A stretch of DNA of 31,028 nt from JAAFIP01 sp043769005 (GTDB lineage Bacteria; Pseudomonadota; Gammaproteobacteria; Burkholderiales; Burkholderiaceae_C). The first letter of the stretch is position 1. Each line of letters opens with the position of its first letter. Positions 15,088 through 23,693 of the stretch are shown piece after piece. The notes below the pieces were generated by a model. That model searched no databases, was not told where the DNA came from, and saw only the letters and a program-made list of their open reading frames with translations. The position numbers and the translations under genes are program-made. The stretch spans positions 1 through 31,028 of the forward strand of contig JAYVJV010000052.1 of the NCBI GenBank assembly GCA_043769005.1, read 5' to 3'.

Positions 15088-15153
15088 CTAGACCATCGCC
15101 TCTCGTCCGCCGGGGACTGAGAAATAAAAGTAAAAGCTAAAGAAATTTGACAT
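15088..15153 (-). CDS. Phe/Tyr-rich leader peptide upstream of DAHP synthase
   Basis: A 21-codon frame runs from ATG at 15153 to TAG at 15088. Its residues 4-11 read FFSFYFYF, seven aromatic residues out of eight, which is the hallmark of an attenuator leader peptide. AGGA lies about 8 bases upstream of the ATG. A terminator hairpin with a T run follows 22 bases after the stop. The expected mechanism, as in the pheA and trp leaders of enteric bacteria, is that scarce charged tRNA-Phe or tRNA-Tyr stalls the ribosome and permits the anti-terminator pairing. Part of the anti-terminator segment lies within the codons that follow the aromatic run. It is too short to appear in ordinary gene calls. 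Confidence 0.82.
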   Translation of the reverse strand: MSNFFSFYFYFSVPGGREAMV

Positions 15154-15185
15154 GACTGGCATCCTAACACGCTTTACCACAAAGC

Positions 15186-15737
15186 TTAGCTGCGTAACTG
15201 GCCCCACCACTGCTTGGCGCGTGCCAGACGGGAATCATTGACCGGCTCTGCCGAAGCTTCACCTTGAACCTGGCTGCGTGCCTGTTCGTGCAGGTCAATC
15301 ATCAACAGGCCTTCGCCCAGTGTGCGCCAGGCGATCATTTCAAAATCGTCAATCACCACCTTGTTGTTGCCGCTGATATTGCGCTCGACCAGCCACTGAC
15401 CAATCAACACCCGAAAGTTATTCAAAGCGGCCAAGTAGGCGGCGTATTCGTACAGCATACGCCAGGACTCACCCAGACCGACCACCAATTGGCGGTGCTT
15501 GCGAATGGCGGTGAGCAGGTCAATCAACAAAGGGCCAATGGTGGCCCCCGGCTGACGGGTGGACAATGCACTGCCTACGGTCTCGATAGCGCGTGACAGC
15601 TCGCCCATGCCGTCAGAGAGTTTGATCGACTCCTCATCACTGGCCATGGAACGCAGAGCTTTGCCAAATTCGGCAAAATCGCGCATGCTGGGCAGGCCAG
15701 TTTCGGCATTCAGCGGGAAACGGGAAACTTCACTCAT
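15186..15737 (-). CDS. Conserved-looking hypothetical protein
   Basis: I do not recognise this 183-residue protein. It starts MSEVSRFPLNAETGLPSMRDF and looks mainly helical, with SIKLSDGMGELSRAIETVGSAL and LLIDLLTAIRKHRQLVVGLGESWRMLYEYAAYLAALNNF. No signal peptide or clear membrane helix is present. The C-terminus is polar and ends KQWWGQLRS. The coding composition resembles its neighbours and the frame is intact, so it is probably a real gene. It is transcribed toward the DAHP synthase leader, about 32 bases before the leader peptide start, so read-through into the attenuator is conceivable. No function is proposed. Confidence 0.7.
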   Translation of the reverse strand: MSEVSRFPLNAETGLPSMRDFAEFGKALRSMASDEESIKLSDGMGELSRAIETVGSALSTRQPGATIGPLLIDLLTAIRKHRQLVVGLGESWRMLYEYAAYLAALNNFRVLIGQWLVERNISGNNKVVIDDFEMIAWRTLGEGLLMIDLHEQARSQVQGEASAEPVNDSRLARAKQWWGQLRS

Positions 15738-15762
15738 GGAAATATGGTACTTCTAAAAATCA

Positions 15763-15781
15763 GTTGAGTACCAAACTCAAC
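15763..15781 (-). terminator. Possible weak terminator after tldD
   Basis: GTTGAGT (15763-15769) and ACTCAAC (15775-15781) form a seven-base stem with a five-base loop. On the minus strand, downstream of tldD, it is followed by TGATTTTT. The stem is short, so this is only a candidate. The rest of the 164-base gap to tldD shows no gene. Confidence 0.4.
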
Positions 15782-15901
15782 AAAAAGGATGCACACTTGT
15801 GACAAATTTAGTGGTTAATTATCTACTCAGCGTTACGCTATTTCACCCGCGAAACCACAAAACGTTGTCACCCATTAAATAGGAACTTTTGAACTCATAT
15901 T

Positions 15902-17386
15902 TCAAGCCGTGCCGCCCACGGTCAAGCCTTCAATCCGCAGTGTAGGCTGGCCCACGCCGACTGGCACGCTTTGTCCGTCTTTGCCGCATACCCCCACGCC
16001 AGAATCCAGCGCCATGTCGTTACCGATCATGCTGATTTTTTTGAGGGACTCGGGGCCTGAGCCGACGATAGTAGCGCCTTTGACGGGGTACAGAATTTTG
16101 CCTTTTTCGACCCAATAGGCTTCACTGGCACTGAACACAAACTTACCCGAGGTAATGTCCACCTGTCCGCCGCCAAAATTGGTAGCATACAAGCCTTTGT
16201 CCATGCTGGCGATGATTTCTTCTTTGGTTTTGTCACCGCCCAGCATGTAGGTGTTGGTCATGCGCGGCATGGGCGTGTGGGCATAGCTCTCGCGGCGGCC
16301 GTTACCAGTGGGCGCAACGCCCATCAGGCGCGCGTTCATGCTGTCCTGGATATAGCCCTTCAATATGCCGTCTTCAATCAGCACATTGCGCTGCGAGGCG
16401 TGGCCTTCGTCGTCGATATTGAGTGAGCCCCGGCGGTCGTTGATGGTGCCGTCGTCCAGCACGGTCACGCCCTTGGCCGCTACGCGCTTGCCGATCATGC
16501 CGCTGAAGGCGCTCGACCCTTTGCGGTTGAAGTCGCCCTCCAGGCCATGGCCTACCGCCTCGTGCAAGAGCACGCCGGGCCAGCCGGGGCCTAGCACCAC
16601 GGTCATCTCGCCAGCAGGGGCGGGACGGGACTCCAGATTGGTCAGCGCCGCATGCACCGCCGCCTGCACATATTCTTCGATATGCGCATCGTCAAAATAG
16701 GCCAGACCAAAGCGCCCACCGCCACCGCCCGAGCCCATCTCGCGGCGCATCTCGGTTTTGCCTTTGATGATGACCTTTTGCTCAGCAATCACGGTAACCG
16801 ACAAACGCACCAGGGGGCGCACATCGGCAGCCAAGGTGCCGTCGGCACGTGCCACCATCACCACATCGTATTCACTGGCCAAGCCAGCCATCACTTGCAC
16901 CACGCGGGGGTCTTTGGCGCGGGCCACTTTTTCTACCCGGCCCAGCAAGGTCACTTTAGCCCCACTGTCCAGAGACGCAATCGGATCCAGGCCGTTGTAC
17001 AGCGAACGCGCTTTAGCGATTTTTTGCGGAACCACGCGCACCTTGCCCGCCCTGGTGGAGGCAGAGATAGAGCGCACCGTGTGGGCGGCATCGATCAAGC
17101 TGGCCCAGGAAATGTCATCGGAATAGGCAAAGGCTGTTTTTTCACCACTCACCGCACGCACACCGACACCCTGGTCAATGCTGAAGCTGCCGGTTTTGAC
17201 AATGCCTTCTTCCAGGCTCCAGCCCTCAGAGCGGGTGTACTGAAAATAAAGGTCAGCATCGTCCACGCCATGCGAGCTCATCTCGCTCAAGGCTTTGAAC
17301 AAATGCGACTCATTCAGGCCAAATGGGTCTAGCAGCAATTGCTTGGCCACAGCCAGGCGTTCAATGGTGGGTTCGCGTGAAATCAT
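15902..17386 (-). CDS. tldD: Metalloprotease TldD
   Basis: TldD pairs with TldE (PmbA) to form a zinc protease that degrades unfolded peptides and matures some modified peptides such as microcin B17. The partner pmbA is not in the window, as is common. The zinc motif HExxxH is in LLHEAVGHGLEGDFNRKGSSAFSG (HEAVGH at about residues 275-280). GVGVRAVSGEKTAFAYSDDI, FGGGQVDITSGKFVFSASEAYWVEKGKI and the C-terminal MIGNDMALDSGVGVCGKDGQSVPVGVGQPTLRI are typical. I take the ATG at 17386 (MISREPTIERL), giving 494 residues; an in-frame start ten codons up is less likely. Confidence 0.95.
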   Translation of the reverse strand: MISREPTIERLAVAKQLLLDPFGLNESHLFKALSEMSSHGVDDADLYFQYTRSEGWSLEEGIVKTGSFSIDQGVGVRAVSGEKTAFAYSDDISWASLIDAAHTVRSISASTRAGKVRVVPQKIAKARSLYNGLDPIASLDSGAKVTLLGRVEKVARAKDPRVVQVMAGLASEYDVVMVARADGTLAADVRPLVRLSVTVIAEQKVIIKGKTEMRREMGSGGGGGRFGLAYFDDAHIEEYVQAAVHAALTNLESRPAPAGEMTVVLGPGWPGVLLHEAVGHGLEGDFNRKGSSAFSGMIGKRVAAKGVTVLDDGTINDRRGSLNIDDEGHASQRNVLIEDGILKGYIQDSMNARLMGVAPTGNGRRESYAHTPMPRMTNTYMLGGDKTKEEIIASMDKGLYATNFGGGQVDITSGKFVFSASEAYWVEKGKILYPVKGATIVGSGPESLKKISMIGNDMALDSGVGVCGKDGQSVPVGVGQPTLRIEGLTVGGTA

Positions 17387-17418
17387 AAGTCCATTGTAGG
17401 CCAATGTACTGCGCACGC

Positions 17419-18186
17419 TCAGGGCAACTCTGCTTCACCCATACGCGCCAGAATGGTTTGCGCGCGCTGGTGCAGGTATGTGCTGCTGGCTTGCTTTTCA
17501 AAATACTTGGGTCGCGGCAACATCACCGCCAACCGGGCAGCCTCATAGGCACTGAGTTTTTCTGCCGATTTATCAAAGTAATGCTGGGCAGCCGCCAGGG
17601 CACCAAATACGCCCGCGCCCCACTCCACGCTATTGAGGTAAATCTCCAAAATGCGCTGCTTGGGCAGAAAAAACTCAAGCGCCATGGTGAGCACCAGCTC
17701 CTGGCTTTTGCGCAATAGGTTGCGCTCGCCCGACAAAAACAGATTTTTGGCCAACTGCTGGGTGATGGTGGAGCCACCCATGATTTTGGCCGTTCTAGTT
17801 TTACCTTTGCGCCCTGCCGGGGTATTGCGGGTTGCGGACAGCTCTGTGATCCGGCTATTGTGCTGCCAGGCTTTTTCTACAGCCTCCCATTCCACGCCGC
17901 CATGGTAAATAAAGTCACTGTCTTCGCTGGCGATGACGGCACGCTTGAGGTGATCGGGCAACTTTTCATATGGCACCCACGCCTGCTGCCATTCCATTGA
18001 TTTATCAGACTGAACGAGCAATTGCCACGCCTGCGAGCGCGCAAACGCGCTGGACTGCGGGTCTAGTACCAGCATGCAGGCGATGCGCAAGATAAAAAAC
18101 AGCTGTAGCGCCAGCAGGGCCAACGCAACGAGCAAACACCAACGCAGCAAAGCGGGCCATAGCTGCAGCTTTTGTATCCACGCCAT
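17419..18186 (-). CDS. mtgA: Monofunctional biosynthetic peptidoglycan transglycosylase
   Basis: MtgA polymerises lipid II glycan strands outside the inner membrane (glycosyltransferase family 51, no transpeptidase domain). The 255-residue protein has one N-terminal membrane helix (about residues 12-36). GT51 motifs follow in order: ASEDSDFIYHGG with catalytic E88, GGSTITQQLAKNLFL (137-151), and ILEIYLNSVEWGAGVFG (179-195). A basic segment around 118-135 lengthens the loop before the GGST motif. The ATG follows the TAA of the TonB-like gene with no spacer, so the two are co-transcribed. Confidence 0.95.
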   Translation of the reverse strand: MAWIQKLQLWPALLRWCLLVALALLALQLFFILRIACMLVLDPQSSAFARSQAWQLLVQSDKSMEWQQAWVPYEKLPDHLKRAVIASEDSDFIYHGGVEWEAVEKAWQHNSRITELSATRNTPAGRKGKTRTAKIMGGSTITQQLAKNLFLSGERNLLRKSQELVLTMALEFFLPKQRILEIYLNSVEWGAGVFGALAAAQHYFDKSAEKLSAYEAARLAVMLPRPKYFEKQASSTYLHQRAQTILARMGEAELP

Positions 18187-19044
18187 TTACTGCGCCTGTA
18201 TTTTGGTTTCCAGCGTCTCGTCGCGGGTGAACTTGAAGCGCGAGACCACCACGATTTGATCGGCACGCTTGCGCATAGCCTCGCTGAAGCGGCCAAAGGG
18301 ACCAGCTTTTTTGGCAATCGCCATGGCCCTTCGGTCCAGTGTGAGGCTGCCCGATGTTTCGATCACCTGGGTGTCGATGACCCGGCCATCGTGGTTGACG
18401 GTAACGATCATAGTCAGTTCGCCGTAGAGTTTGTTGCCCGCAGCCTCGGGAAAGTTTTGCGTGCCCTGGTCTTCAATTTTGCGGCGCAGGCCGTCGTAAT
18501 ACACCGCGTAAACCTCCTCACGCGTAGCCGGGCTGATGTAACGCTTTTTGGGGCGGGCATTTTGCTCGTTGATGCGCTTTTCAATCTCGGCCAGCAGGTT
18601 CATCATCTGGCGGCGCTTTTCCTCTTCCTCGGTGGCTTGGGTGGACTGCGAGAGTTGCTGCGGATCGGCCATGGGCAAGCTGGCAAGTTGCTTCTTGATT
18701 TGCGTGAGCAACATGGTTTGCTGCTCTTGCATGGTATCAATTTTGCGCTGCGCTTCATCTACCGCATCGCCGATTTCAGCCATGGCGCTGGGCGGCAAGG
18801 GCGTGGTGGCCCGGCCTTTCTCGACATCGCCACCGCCAGCCAATGAGGCCTGGGCAATAGCCTTGGCTATTTCGGGTCGCTCGGCGGATTTAGCGTTGAC
18901 CAAAATCACTTCGAGCGGTGTGTCCCGGAAGACGCGGTCAAAGCGTTCAGGGTCAACAAAGCGCACCGCCAGGAGCGTCGCATGCACAAGCACGGAGACG
19001 CCCAGCGTGATGGACAGGGTGCTGAGGTTTTGCAGGAACTTCAC
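18187..19044 (-). CDS. TonB-like energy-transducing protein
   Basis: The 285-residue protein has a short cytoplasmic start, one membrane helix (about residues 10-29), a long charged helical region with likely coiled coil (about 95-170, including DTMQEQQTMLLTQIKKQL and EEEEKRRQMMNLLAEIEKR), and a C-terminal TonB-like domain (YDGLRRKIEDQGTQNFP, then GELTMIVTVNHDGRVIDTQVIETSG). Classic TonB proteins carry a Pro-rich periplasmic spacer; here it is coiled coil instead, so a role with ExbBD is inference. Its ATG overlaps the stop of the RNB gene by four bases, and its stop abuts mtgA, so the three genes form an operon. Confidence 0.82.
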   Translation of the reverse strand: MKFLQNLSTLSITLGVSVLVHATLLAVRFVDPERFDRVFRDTPLEVILVNAKSAERPEIAKAIAQASLAGGGDVEKGRATTPLPPSAMAEIGDAVDEAQRKIDTMQEQQTMLLTQIKKQLASLPMADPQQLSQSTQATEEEEKRRQMMNLLAEIEKRINEQNARPKKRYISPATREEVYAVYYDGLRRKIEDQGTQNFPEAAGNKLYGELTMIVTVNHDGRVIDTQVIETSGSLTLDRRAMAIAKKAGPFGRFSEAMRKRADQIVVVSRFKFTRDETLETKIQAQ

Positions 19045-21101
19045 GGGCTTTGATTATCGCCAATCTGGCTGACAGGCTCATCCGCGCTCACATCGACGGC
19101 AATGGCAATCGGGCCTGCCAGGTCTTCGTCGTCTTCGGCCTGTGCTTCGCCCAGAGGAGTGGCACTGTCCAGACGCTCGATCAGGCTGCCCGAAATATCC
19201 AGGCTGATGTCATCAATCGCGCCCAGTTTGACGCGCACCCGGGTGCCACGCGGCACATCCATCGTGCCCAGTACAGGCAGTACCAAGGGAATATCGTCCG
19301 CCCGCACCATGCCCTCTTTGAAGACTACGCCCACGATCTCGGTGATAGCGTGCTGGCGCACATATTGAAGCGTCCAGTAGCGCTCCATGCCATTTTGAAA
19401 CTGGCTGTAGGCGGTGTAGGTTGCATCAAAGCTGGAGATGATGGCAAACAGCTCGGCATCTTTGGGCTTGAAGGGCGCAGCCAAAGCCGCCGTGCTGCCG
19501 TGTTTCGCGCAGGCGATGATCTGCCACTGGTTCACCAGGTCGGTGTAGCGGCGCAATGGTGAGGTGCTCCAGGCGTAGCTGGGCACGCCAATACCTGCGT
19601 GCGGCAAAGCCTTGGTGCCCATGCGTACCTTGACACCTGGGGCCAGGCTGGCCTGGCTGCGGTAAATCGCGGGCACGCCCAGGCTGGCCATCCACTGGCC
19701 CCAGGTGCTGTTGGCCAGGATCATGGCTTCAGCGACGATCAAGTCCAGCGGCGCGCCCCGGCGGCGGATGCTGATGTCAACCGCCTCGTTGCCCTGCAAA
19801 TCACCGCTTTTGCTGCCTGCACTGGCTTGGACGGAGAAGTTGTAGTCGGGGCGGTTAAAAGTCTCTGGTTTACCGCGCACCACTTCCCGCGCAGCTTTCA
19901 GGTGCTGTGCCAGGCGGTATAAAAATGAGAGCTGCTCACGCAGGTCTACTGGCGTTTTTCCGGGCATTTGCTTCCAGGCTGCCGGGTCTGAGAGGGCTGC
20001 TTCGGTTACCTCGGTGTCCAGTACATCGTGGCGCAGATTGGCGGCGATAGGCACGCGCTCCAGCAAGGTGCGGCTGCTTTTGATCTGCAAGGTGGCCTCA
20101 TCCACGGTGACGTACAGGGACACGGCCGGGCAGTCACGCCCCTCTTGCAGGGTGTAGCTTTGCACCACGGCATCGGGCAGCATGGTGATTTTGTGCCCCG
20201 GCATGTAGACCGTGGACAATCGCTCTCGCGCTACTTTATCAATAGCGCTTTGCGCTTGTATTGCAAGGGCCGGCGCTGCAATATGCACCCCCAACGTGAC
20301 CTCGCCACTGCCCAGTCCCTGCACGCTCAGGGCATCGTCAATCTCGGTGGTTTGGCTGTCATCAATCGAGAAAGCGCGCACAGTCGCTGTGGGTAAAGCA
20401 TCTTGGATGGCAGGCGCATCCAGTGCCGGGAAGCCGACCCCTTTGGGGAACTGGTCAAACAAAAACCGTTGCCAATGGAACTGGTAGGCCGAGCCAATGG
20501 CCCCCGCTTTTTGCAAAAGCTCCAGTGGCGCAATGCGCGTGGCACGGGAAGCCTCGACGACGGCTTTGTATTCCGGTGCATTTTTATCGGGCTTGAACAA
20601 TATTTTGTACAACTGGGTGCGCACGGCATCGGGCGTGTGCCCCGCAGCCAGTTCCTGCGCCCACTGGCTGATCTGTGCCGTGACGGCCTTCTTTTTTTCT
20701 ATCGCGGCCAGCGCCTGCTGCACCACCTCAGCCCCGGCTTTTTTAAACCGCCCTTTGCCCGCACGGCGGAAGTAATGGGGGGTGTTGTACAGGCACATCA
20801 GTGTCGCCGCCAGCTCCGACGTGCTGGCCTTGGTACTGAAGTACTCGCGCGCCAGGTCGGCATAGTCAAACTCGCCGTCAACAGCAAACTCCCAGGCCAG
20901 ATTCACATCCATGCCTTGCGCCAGCAGTGGTGCTTGCGTGAGCAGCTCTTGCGGGTTGGGTTTTTCAAACTGGAGTAAGGCCAGGGTTGACTTGAGTTTG
21001 ACGCGCTTACCCGAGTCGAGCTCCACCTGCATCGAGGCATCGGCCAGCGACAAAATACGGCCTGCGAGGAACTTGCCACCCTCTTCAAAAAGTACAAACA
21101 T
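19041..21101 (-). CDS. RNB-domain exoribonuclease (RNase II/R family)
   Basis: This is a 3'-5' exoribonuclease of 686 residues. The catalytic acidic cluster is in RAFSIDDSQTTEIDDALSV: D247, E253, D255 and D256 match the four acidic positions of E. coli RNase II, with Glu replacing one Asp. Further RNB landmarks are HIAAPALAI, STVYMPGHKITMLP, and the C-terminal SPLRRYTDLVNQWQI. The N-terminal part (1-200) lacks an evident double cold-shock motif and matches the shorter betaproteobacterial group. The DNA for AIQAQSAIDKVA (about 20235-20275) is AT-richer than its surroundings. The gene overlaps the downstream TonB-like gene (ATGA). Whether it should be called rnb or vacB is not decided by sequence reading. 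Confidence 0.9.
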   Translation of the reverse strand: MFVLFEEGGKFLAGRILSLADASMQVELDSGKRVKLKSTLALLQFEKPNPQELLTQAPLLAQGMDVNLAWEFAVDGEFDYADLAREYFSTKASTSELAATLMCLYNTPHYFRRAGKGRFKKAGAEVVQQALAAIEKKKAVTAQISQWAQELAAGHTPDAVRTQLYKILFKPDKNAPEYKAVVEASRATRIAPLELLQKAGAIGSAYQFHWQRFLFDQFPKGVGFPALDAPAIQDALPTATVRAFSIDDSQTTEIDDALSVQGLGSGEVTLGVHIAAPALAIQAQSAIDKVARERLSTVYMPGHKITMLPDAVVQSYTLQEGRDCPAVSLYVTVDEATLQIKSSRTLLERVPIAANLRHDVLDTEVTEAALSDPAAWKQMPGKTPVDLREQLSFLYRLAQHLKAAREVVRGKPETFNRPDYNFSVQASAGSKSGDLQGNEAVDISIRRRGAPLDLIVAEAMILANSTWGQWMASLGVPAIYRSQASLAPGVKVRMGTKALPHAGIGVPSYAWSTSPLRRYTDLVNQWQIIACAKHGSTAALAAPFKPKDAELFAIISSFDATYTAYSQFQNGMERYWTLQYVRQHAITEIVGVVFKEGMVRADDIPLVLPVLGTMDVPRGTRVRVKLGAIDDISLDISGSLIERLDSATPLGEAQAEDDEDLAGPIAIAVDVSADEPVSQIGDNQSP

Positions 21102-21116
21102 ACAAATAACGTAAAT

Positions 21117-22730
21117 CTAAGGTTGGCGTACATCCGCCATGCCAGACGCTGGCAAGTCAAGATGGACATGGGAAGAGGCCGAATAGTCAATATCCAATAA
21201 ACTGGCCGAACTGGGTTGGAAGGGATACACACTGGGCACAGCATCCAGCATGCTTTCTAGCATGTCATATAAGTCAAGCAGATCGTAATAGGCGGGCAGT
21301 TGAAACTGGCGGCGCGAATATTGCGCACCCAGCAGCCAAGTGGCGATCAATGTGCGCGCCCGTCTGGGTGAATGCCATACTGCGCTTAGCTCTGCCATGG
21401 GGCGGTTATAGGTGTCCAGGGTTTGCACTGCAGCATCGACCTCATTCCAATAAGGAGCCAAGCGGTTGAACTGCTCACGGTAGCGCTTGCGCATGTCTTC
21501 AAAGGCATCGCGTTGACCCATTCGGGTACATAAATTCAGATGCACCAGATAGGCCCAGGCACTGGTGTGCGGCAAGCCATCAATATGGTTGTCCAGCAGT
21601 TTTTTAGCAGCGGGCAGTTGCTTCAAGTCCACCATGGCTTGCACAGCTATACGTATCTCGATCAACTGCTCCATGGCATCATCGATATCCGAGAGTTTGC
21701 TGCGCATCGGGTTATAACTTTGCAAAGTGCCAATGTCTGAACTATAGAAATCGTCGCTGGGTGCCTCCATACCCAGGTCGTCGGCCTGGCTGTCATCAAA
21801 AGCAATGGATGTCTCGCCGCCCGATGCGGTGATGAAAGGAGACTGATCGTAGGGCATCTCTATCTGTGGGGGTGTCGCAGTTGCCAGGGCAGGCAGCTGC
21901 ACGGGGAGAGCCGCTACGGACGCTACGGACGCTGTGGATGCAGCAGGTACAGTGCGTGGCGCAGGGGCAATCTGTGCGCTGCTGGATGCAGATGCAAATG
22001 TGGATACGCTTTGGCCCGATACTTTGGAAGCAGTGCCTCTACGACTCCAACCTTTCCACCAGGTCACTGGACGTTGAAACGGAAGGGGGGCGCTCTCCAA
22101 GGGAGCTACGAAAGATTGCAAGTCCTCCAGGGTAATGGAAGTGGCAATGGGGTCGGAAATAGGTGCTCCGGCTTGGGCCAGCGCTTGGCTGCGCTCTGGT
22201 GTGGGGCCTGTCGGCACTGCCTCGGGTACCGCTACAGGGCTTACTGCCACACTGGGCACTAAAGCTGCGTTCTGCATTGCGCTGGGTACCATCCACGGCG
22301 CAGCACTGCGTTGGGCTGACAGTCGTTTTTTGCGCTCCCACAGCCACAAGCCTGCCAAGCCCACAAAAGCCGCCCCTGCGCTATAGACCGCCGGGTGCTG
22401 CCAACGCGTATCTTGCAGTTCTTTGAGTTTGGTTTTGAGTTTGGCAGCCTCAGCGCGGGCTGCGCGGGCATGTGCGGTGGCGCTGTCTTGCTTGGTATAG
22501 GCATCCAGCAGTTGCATGCGCTGGGTGATCAACTCGTCGGGTGTTAGCTGCAAAGACTGCCACACCAGTTGCGCGTTAGCGCGGTCCATGGCGAGTGAGG
22601 GGGTGGGCTGGAGTTCACGGCTCAGGCGTAATGCAGGGAGTTTGATCTCACTGCCAGCGTTCGGGGCTTGCAAAATCAGCCGAGCTTGGCCAATTGCTAA
22701 CGGGGGCTCTGAACTGGTGGGCGTTGCCAC
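21117..22730 (-). CDS. FimV-like single-pass membrane protein
   Basis: The 537-residue protein is not a family I can name with certainty. It begins with a non-hydrophobic segment, then a short coiled coil (about residues 84-107), one membrane helix (about 112-131, YSAGAAFVGLAGLWLWERKK), a long Ala/Ser/Pro-rich linker with small tandem repeats (SVASVAA), and a helical C-terminal domain (about 350-480) resembling TPR-type repeats (AMEQLIEIRIAVQAMVDL, AAKKLLDNHIDGLP, DAFEDMRKRYREQFNRLAP). This layout recalls the FimV/HubP polar-organising proteins, but no LysM domain is visible. The start is a GTG with AAGG about 8 bases upstream. It lies 22 bases after lpxC and 15 before the RNB gene. Confidence 0.68.
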   Translation of the reverse strand: MATPTSSEPPLAIGQARLILQAPNAGSEIKLPALRLSRELQPTPSLAMDRANAQLVWQSLQLTPDELITQRMQLLDAYTKQDSATAHARAARAEAAKLKTKLKELQDTRWQHPAVYSAGAAFVGLAGLWLWERKKRLSAQRSAAPWMVPSAMQNAALVPSVAVSPVAVPEAVPTGPTPERSQALAQAGAPISDPIATSITLEDLQSFVAPLESAPLPFQRPVTWWKGWSRRGTASKVSGQSVSTFASASSSAQIAPAPRTVPAASTASVASVAALPVQLPALATATPPQIEMPYDQSPFITASGGETSIAFDDSQADDLGMEAPSDDFYSSDIGTLQSYNPMRSKLSDIDDAMEQLIEIRIAVQAMVDLKQLPAAKKLLDNHIDGLPHTSAWAYLVHLNLCTRMGQRDAFEDMRKRYREQFNRLAPYWNEVDAAVQTLDTYNRPMAELSAVWHSPRRARTLIATWLLGAQYSRRQFQLPAYYDLLDLYDMLESMLDAVPSVYPFQPSSASLLDIDYSASSHVHLDLPASGMADVRQP

Positions 22731-22752
22731 GTAGCCGCCTTACGTGCGCCTG

Positions 22753-23676
22753 CTACCACGCAGGCAGCAGCTTGGCAAAGCCAGCCGGTGCACGCTTGGC
22801 ATCATCAAAACTCACGACTTCATAGGCGTCAGGACGTGAGAGCAGCTCGCGCAGCAATAAATTATTCAGCGCATGGCCCGAGCGAAAGGCCGAGTAGGCT
22901 GCCAGCAGGGGCTTACCCAGGCAATACAAATCGCCCATGGCATCTAAAATTTTGTGTTTGACGAATTCATCGTCATAGCGCAGACCACCCGCGTTGAGCA
23001 CTTTGTAGTCATCCATCACGATGGCGTTATCCAGACCGCCGCCCAGTGCCAGGCCATTGGCCCGCAGGGCCTCTACATCGCGGGTAAAGCCAAAGGTGCG
23101 GGCGCGGGCGATGTCACGGCTGTAGTTGCCGGTGGCCATATCGAACTCCACGCGTTGGCCGGTGGAGTCCACTGCGGGGTGGTCAAACTCAATTTCAAAA
23201 CCCAGTTTGTAGCCTTCATAGGGTTCCAGGCGCGCCCATTTGCTTTGCGCGCCCGCTCCCTGGCTGATTTGGACGGTTTTCAGCACACGAATAAAACGCT
23301 TGGGCGCGTTTTGCAATGCAATGCCTGCGCTTTGCAATAAAAACACATAGGATGCCGCCGAGCCATCCAGAATCGGCACTTCTTCGGCGGTGATGTCAAC
23401 ATACAGGTTGTCAATGCCCAGGCCCGAGCAGGCCGACATAAAGTGCTCGATGGTTTGCACCTTGGCACCCTGGGCCGTCACGGTCGTGGCCATGCGCGTA
23501 TCGGTGACCGCCAGCGCCGAGATGGGAATGTCCACCGGCTCGGGTAAATCGACCCGGCGAAATACGATGCCAGTATCGGGCTGCGCCGGGCGCAGGGTCA
23601 GCTCCACCCGCTGGCCGCTGTGCACACCCACGCCAACGGCTTTGGTAAGGGATTTGAGGGTACGTTGTTGCAGCAC
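22753..23676 (-). CDS. lpxC: UDP-3-O-acyl-N-acetylglucosamine deacetylase
   Basis: LpxC is the zinc deacetylase that performs the committed step of lipid A synthesis. The 307-residue protein is the normal length. The zinc ligands H78 (in TIEHFMSACSGLGIDN), H241 and D245 (in FVKHKILDAMGDLYCLG) and the catalytic H268 (in FRSGHALNNLLLRELL) are all present, as is E77. The start MLQQRTLKSLTKAVGVGVHSG is typical. It is the last gene of the dcw block, downstream of ftsZ; the 71-base gap contains an 18-base stem-loop. Confidence 0.97.
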   Translation of the reverse strand: MLQQRTLKSLTKAVGVGVHSGQRVELTLRPAQPDTGIVFRRVDLPEPVDIPISALAVTDTRMATTVTAQGAKVQTIEHFMSACSGLGIDNLYVDITAEEVPILDGSAASYVFLLQSAGIALQNAPKRFIRVLKTVQISQGAGAQSKWARLEPYEGYKLGFEIEFDHPAVDSTGQRVEFDMATGNYSRDIARARTFGFTRDVEALRANGLALGGGLDNAIVMDDYKVLNAGGLRYDDEFVKHKILDAMGDLYCLGKPLLAAYSAFRSGHALNNLLLRELLSRPDAYEVVSFDDAKRAPAGFAKLLPAW

Positions 23677-23693
23677 GGTGGTATTTTAATGGC

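Noticed and set aside
14982..15170. 62-codon minus-strand frame over the DAHP synthase leader
   Set aside because: It runs through the terminator hairpin and is in a different frame from the aromatic leader peptide; it has no domain.
15825..15845. GCGTTACGCTATTTCACCC in the tldD downstream gap, resembling half of the dispersed element
   Set aside because: Only about 13 bases match and the core is incomplete; chance cannot be excluded.
20225..20275. AT-rich stretch in the RNB gene (TATCAATAGCGCTTTGCGCT) considered as a further repeat copy
   Set aside because: It lacks the GCGYAAGCAGCT core. The translated AIQAQSAIDKVARERLS fits RNB homologues, so similarity to a repeat is too weak to call.
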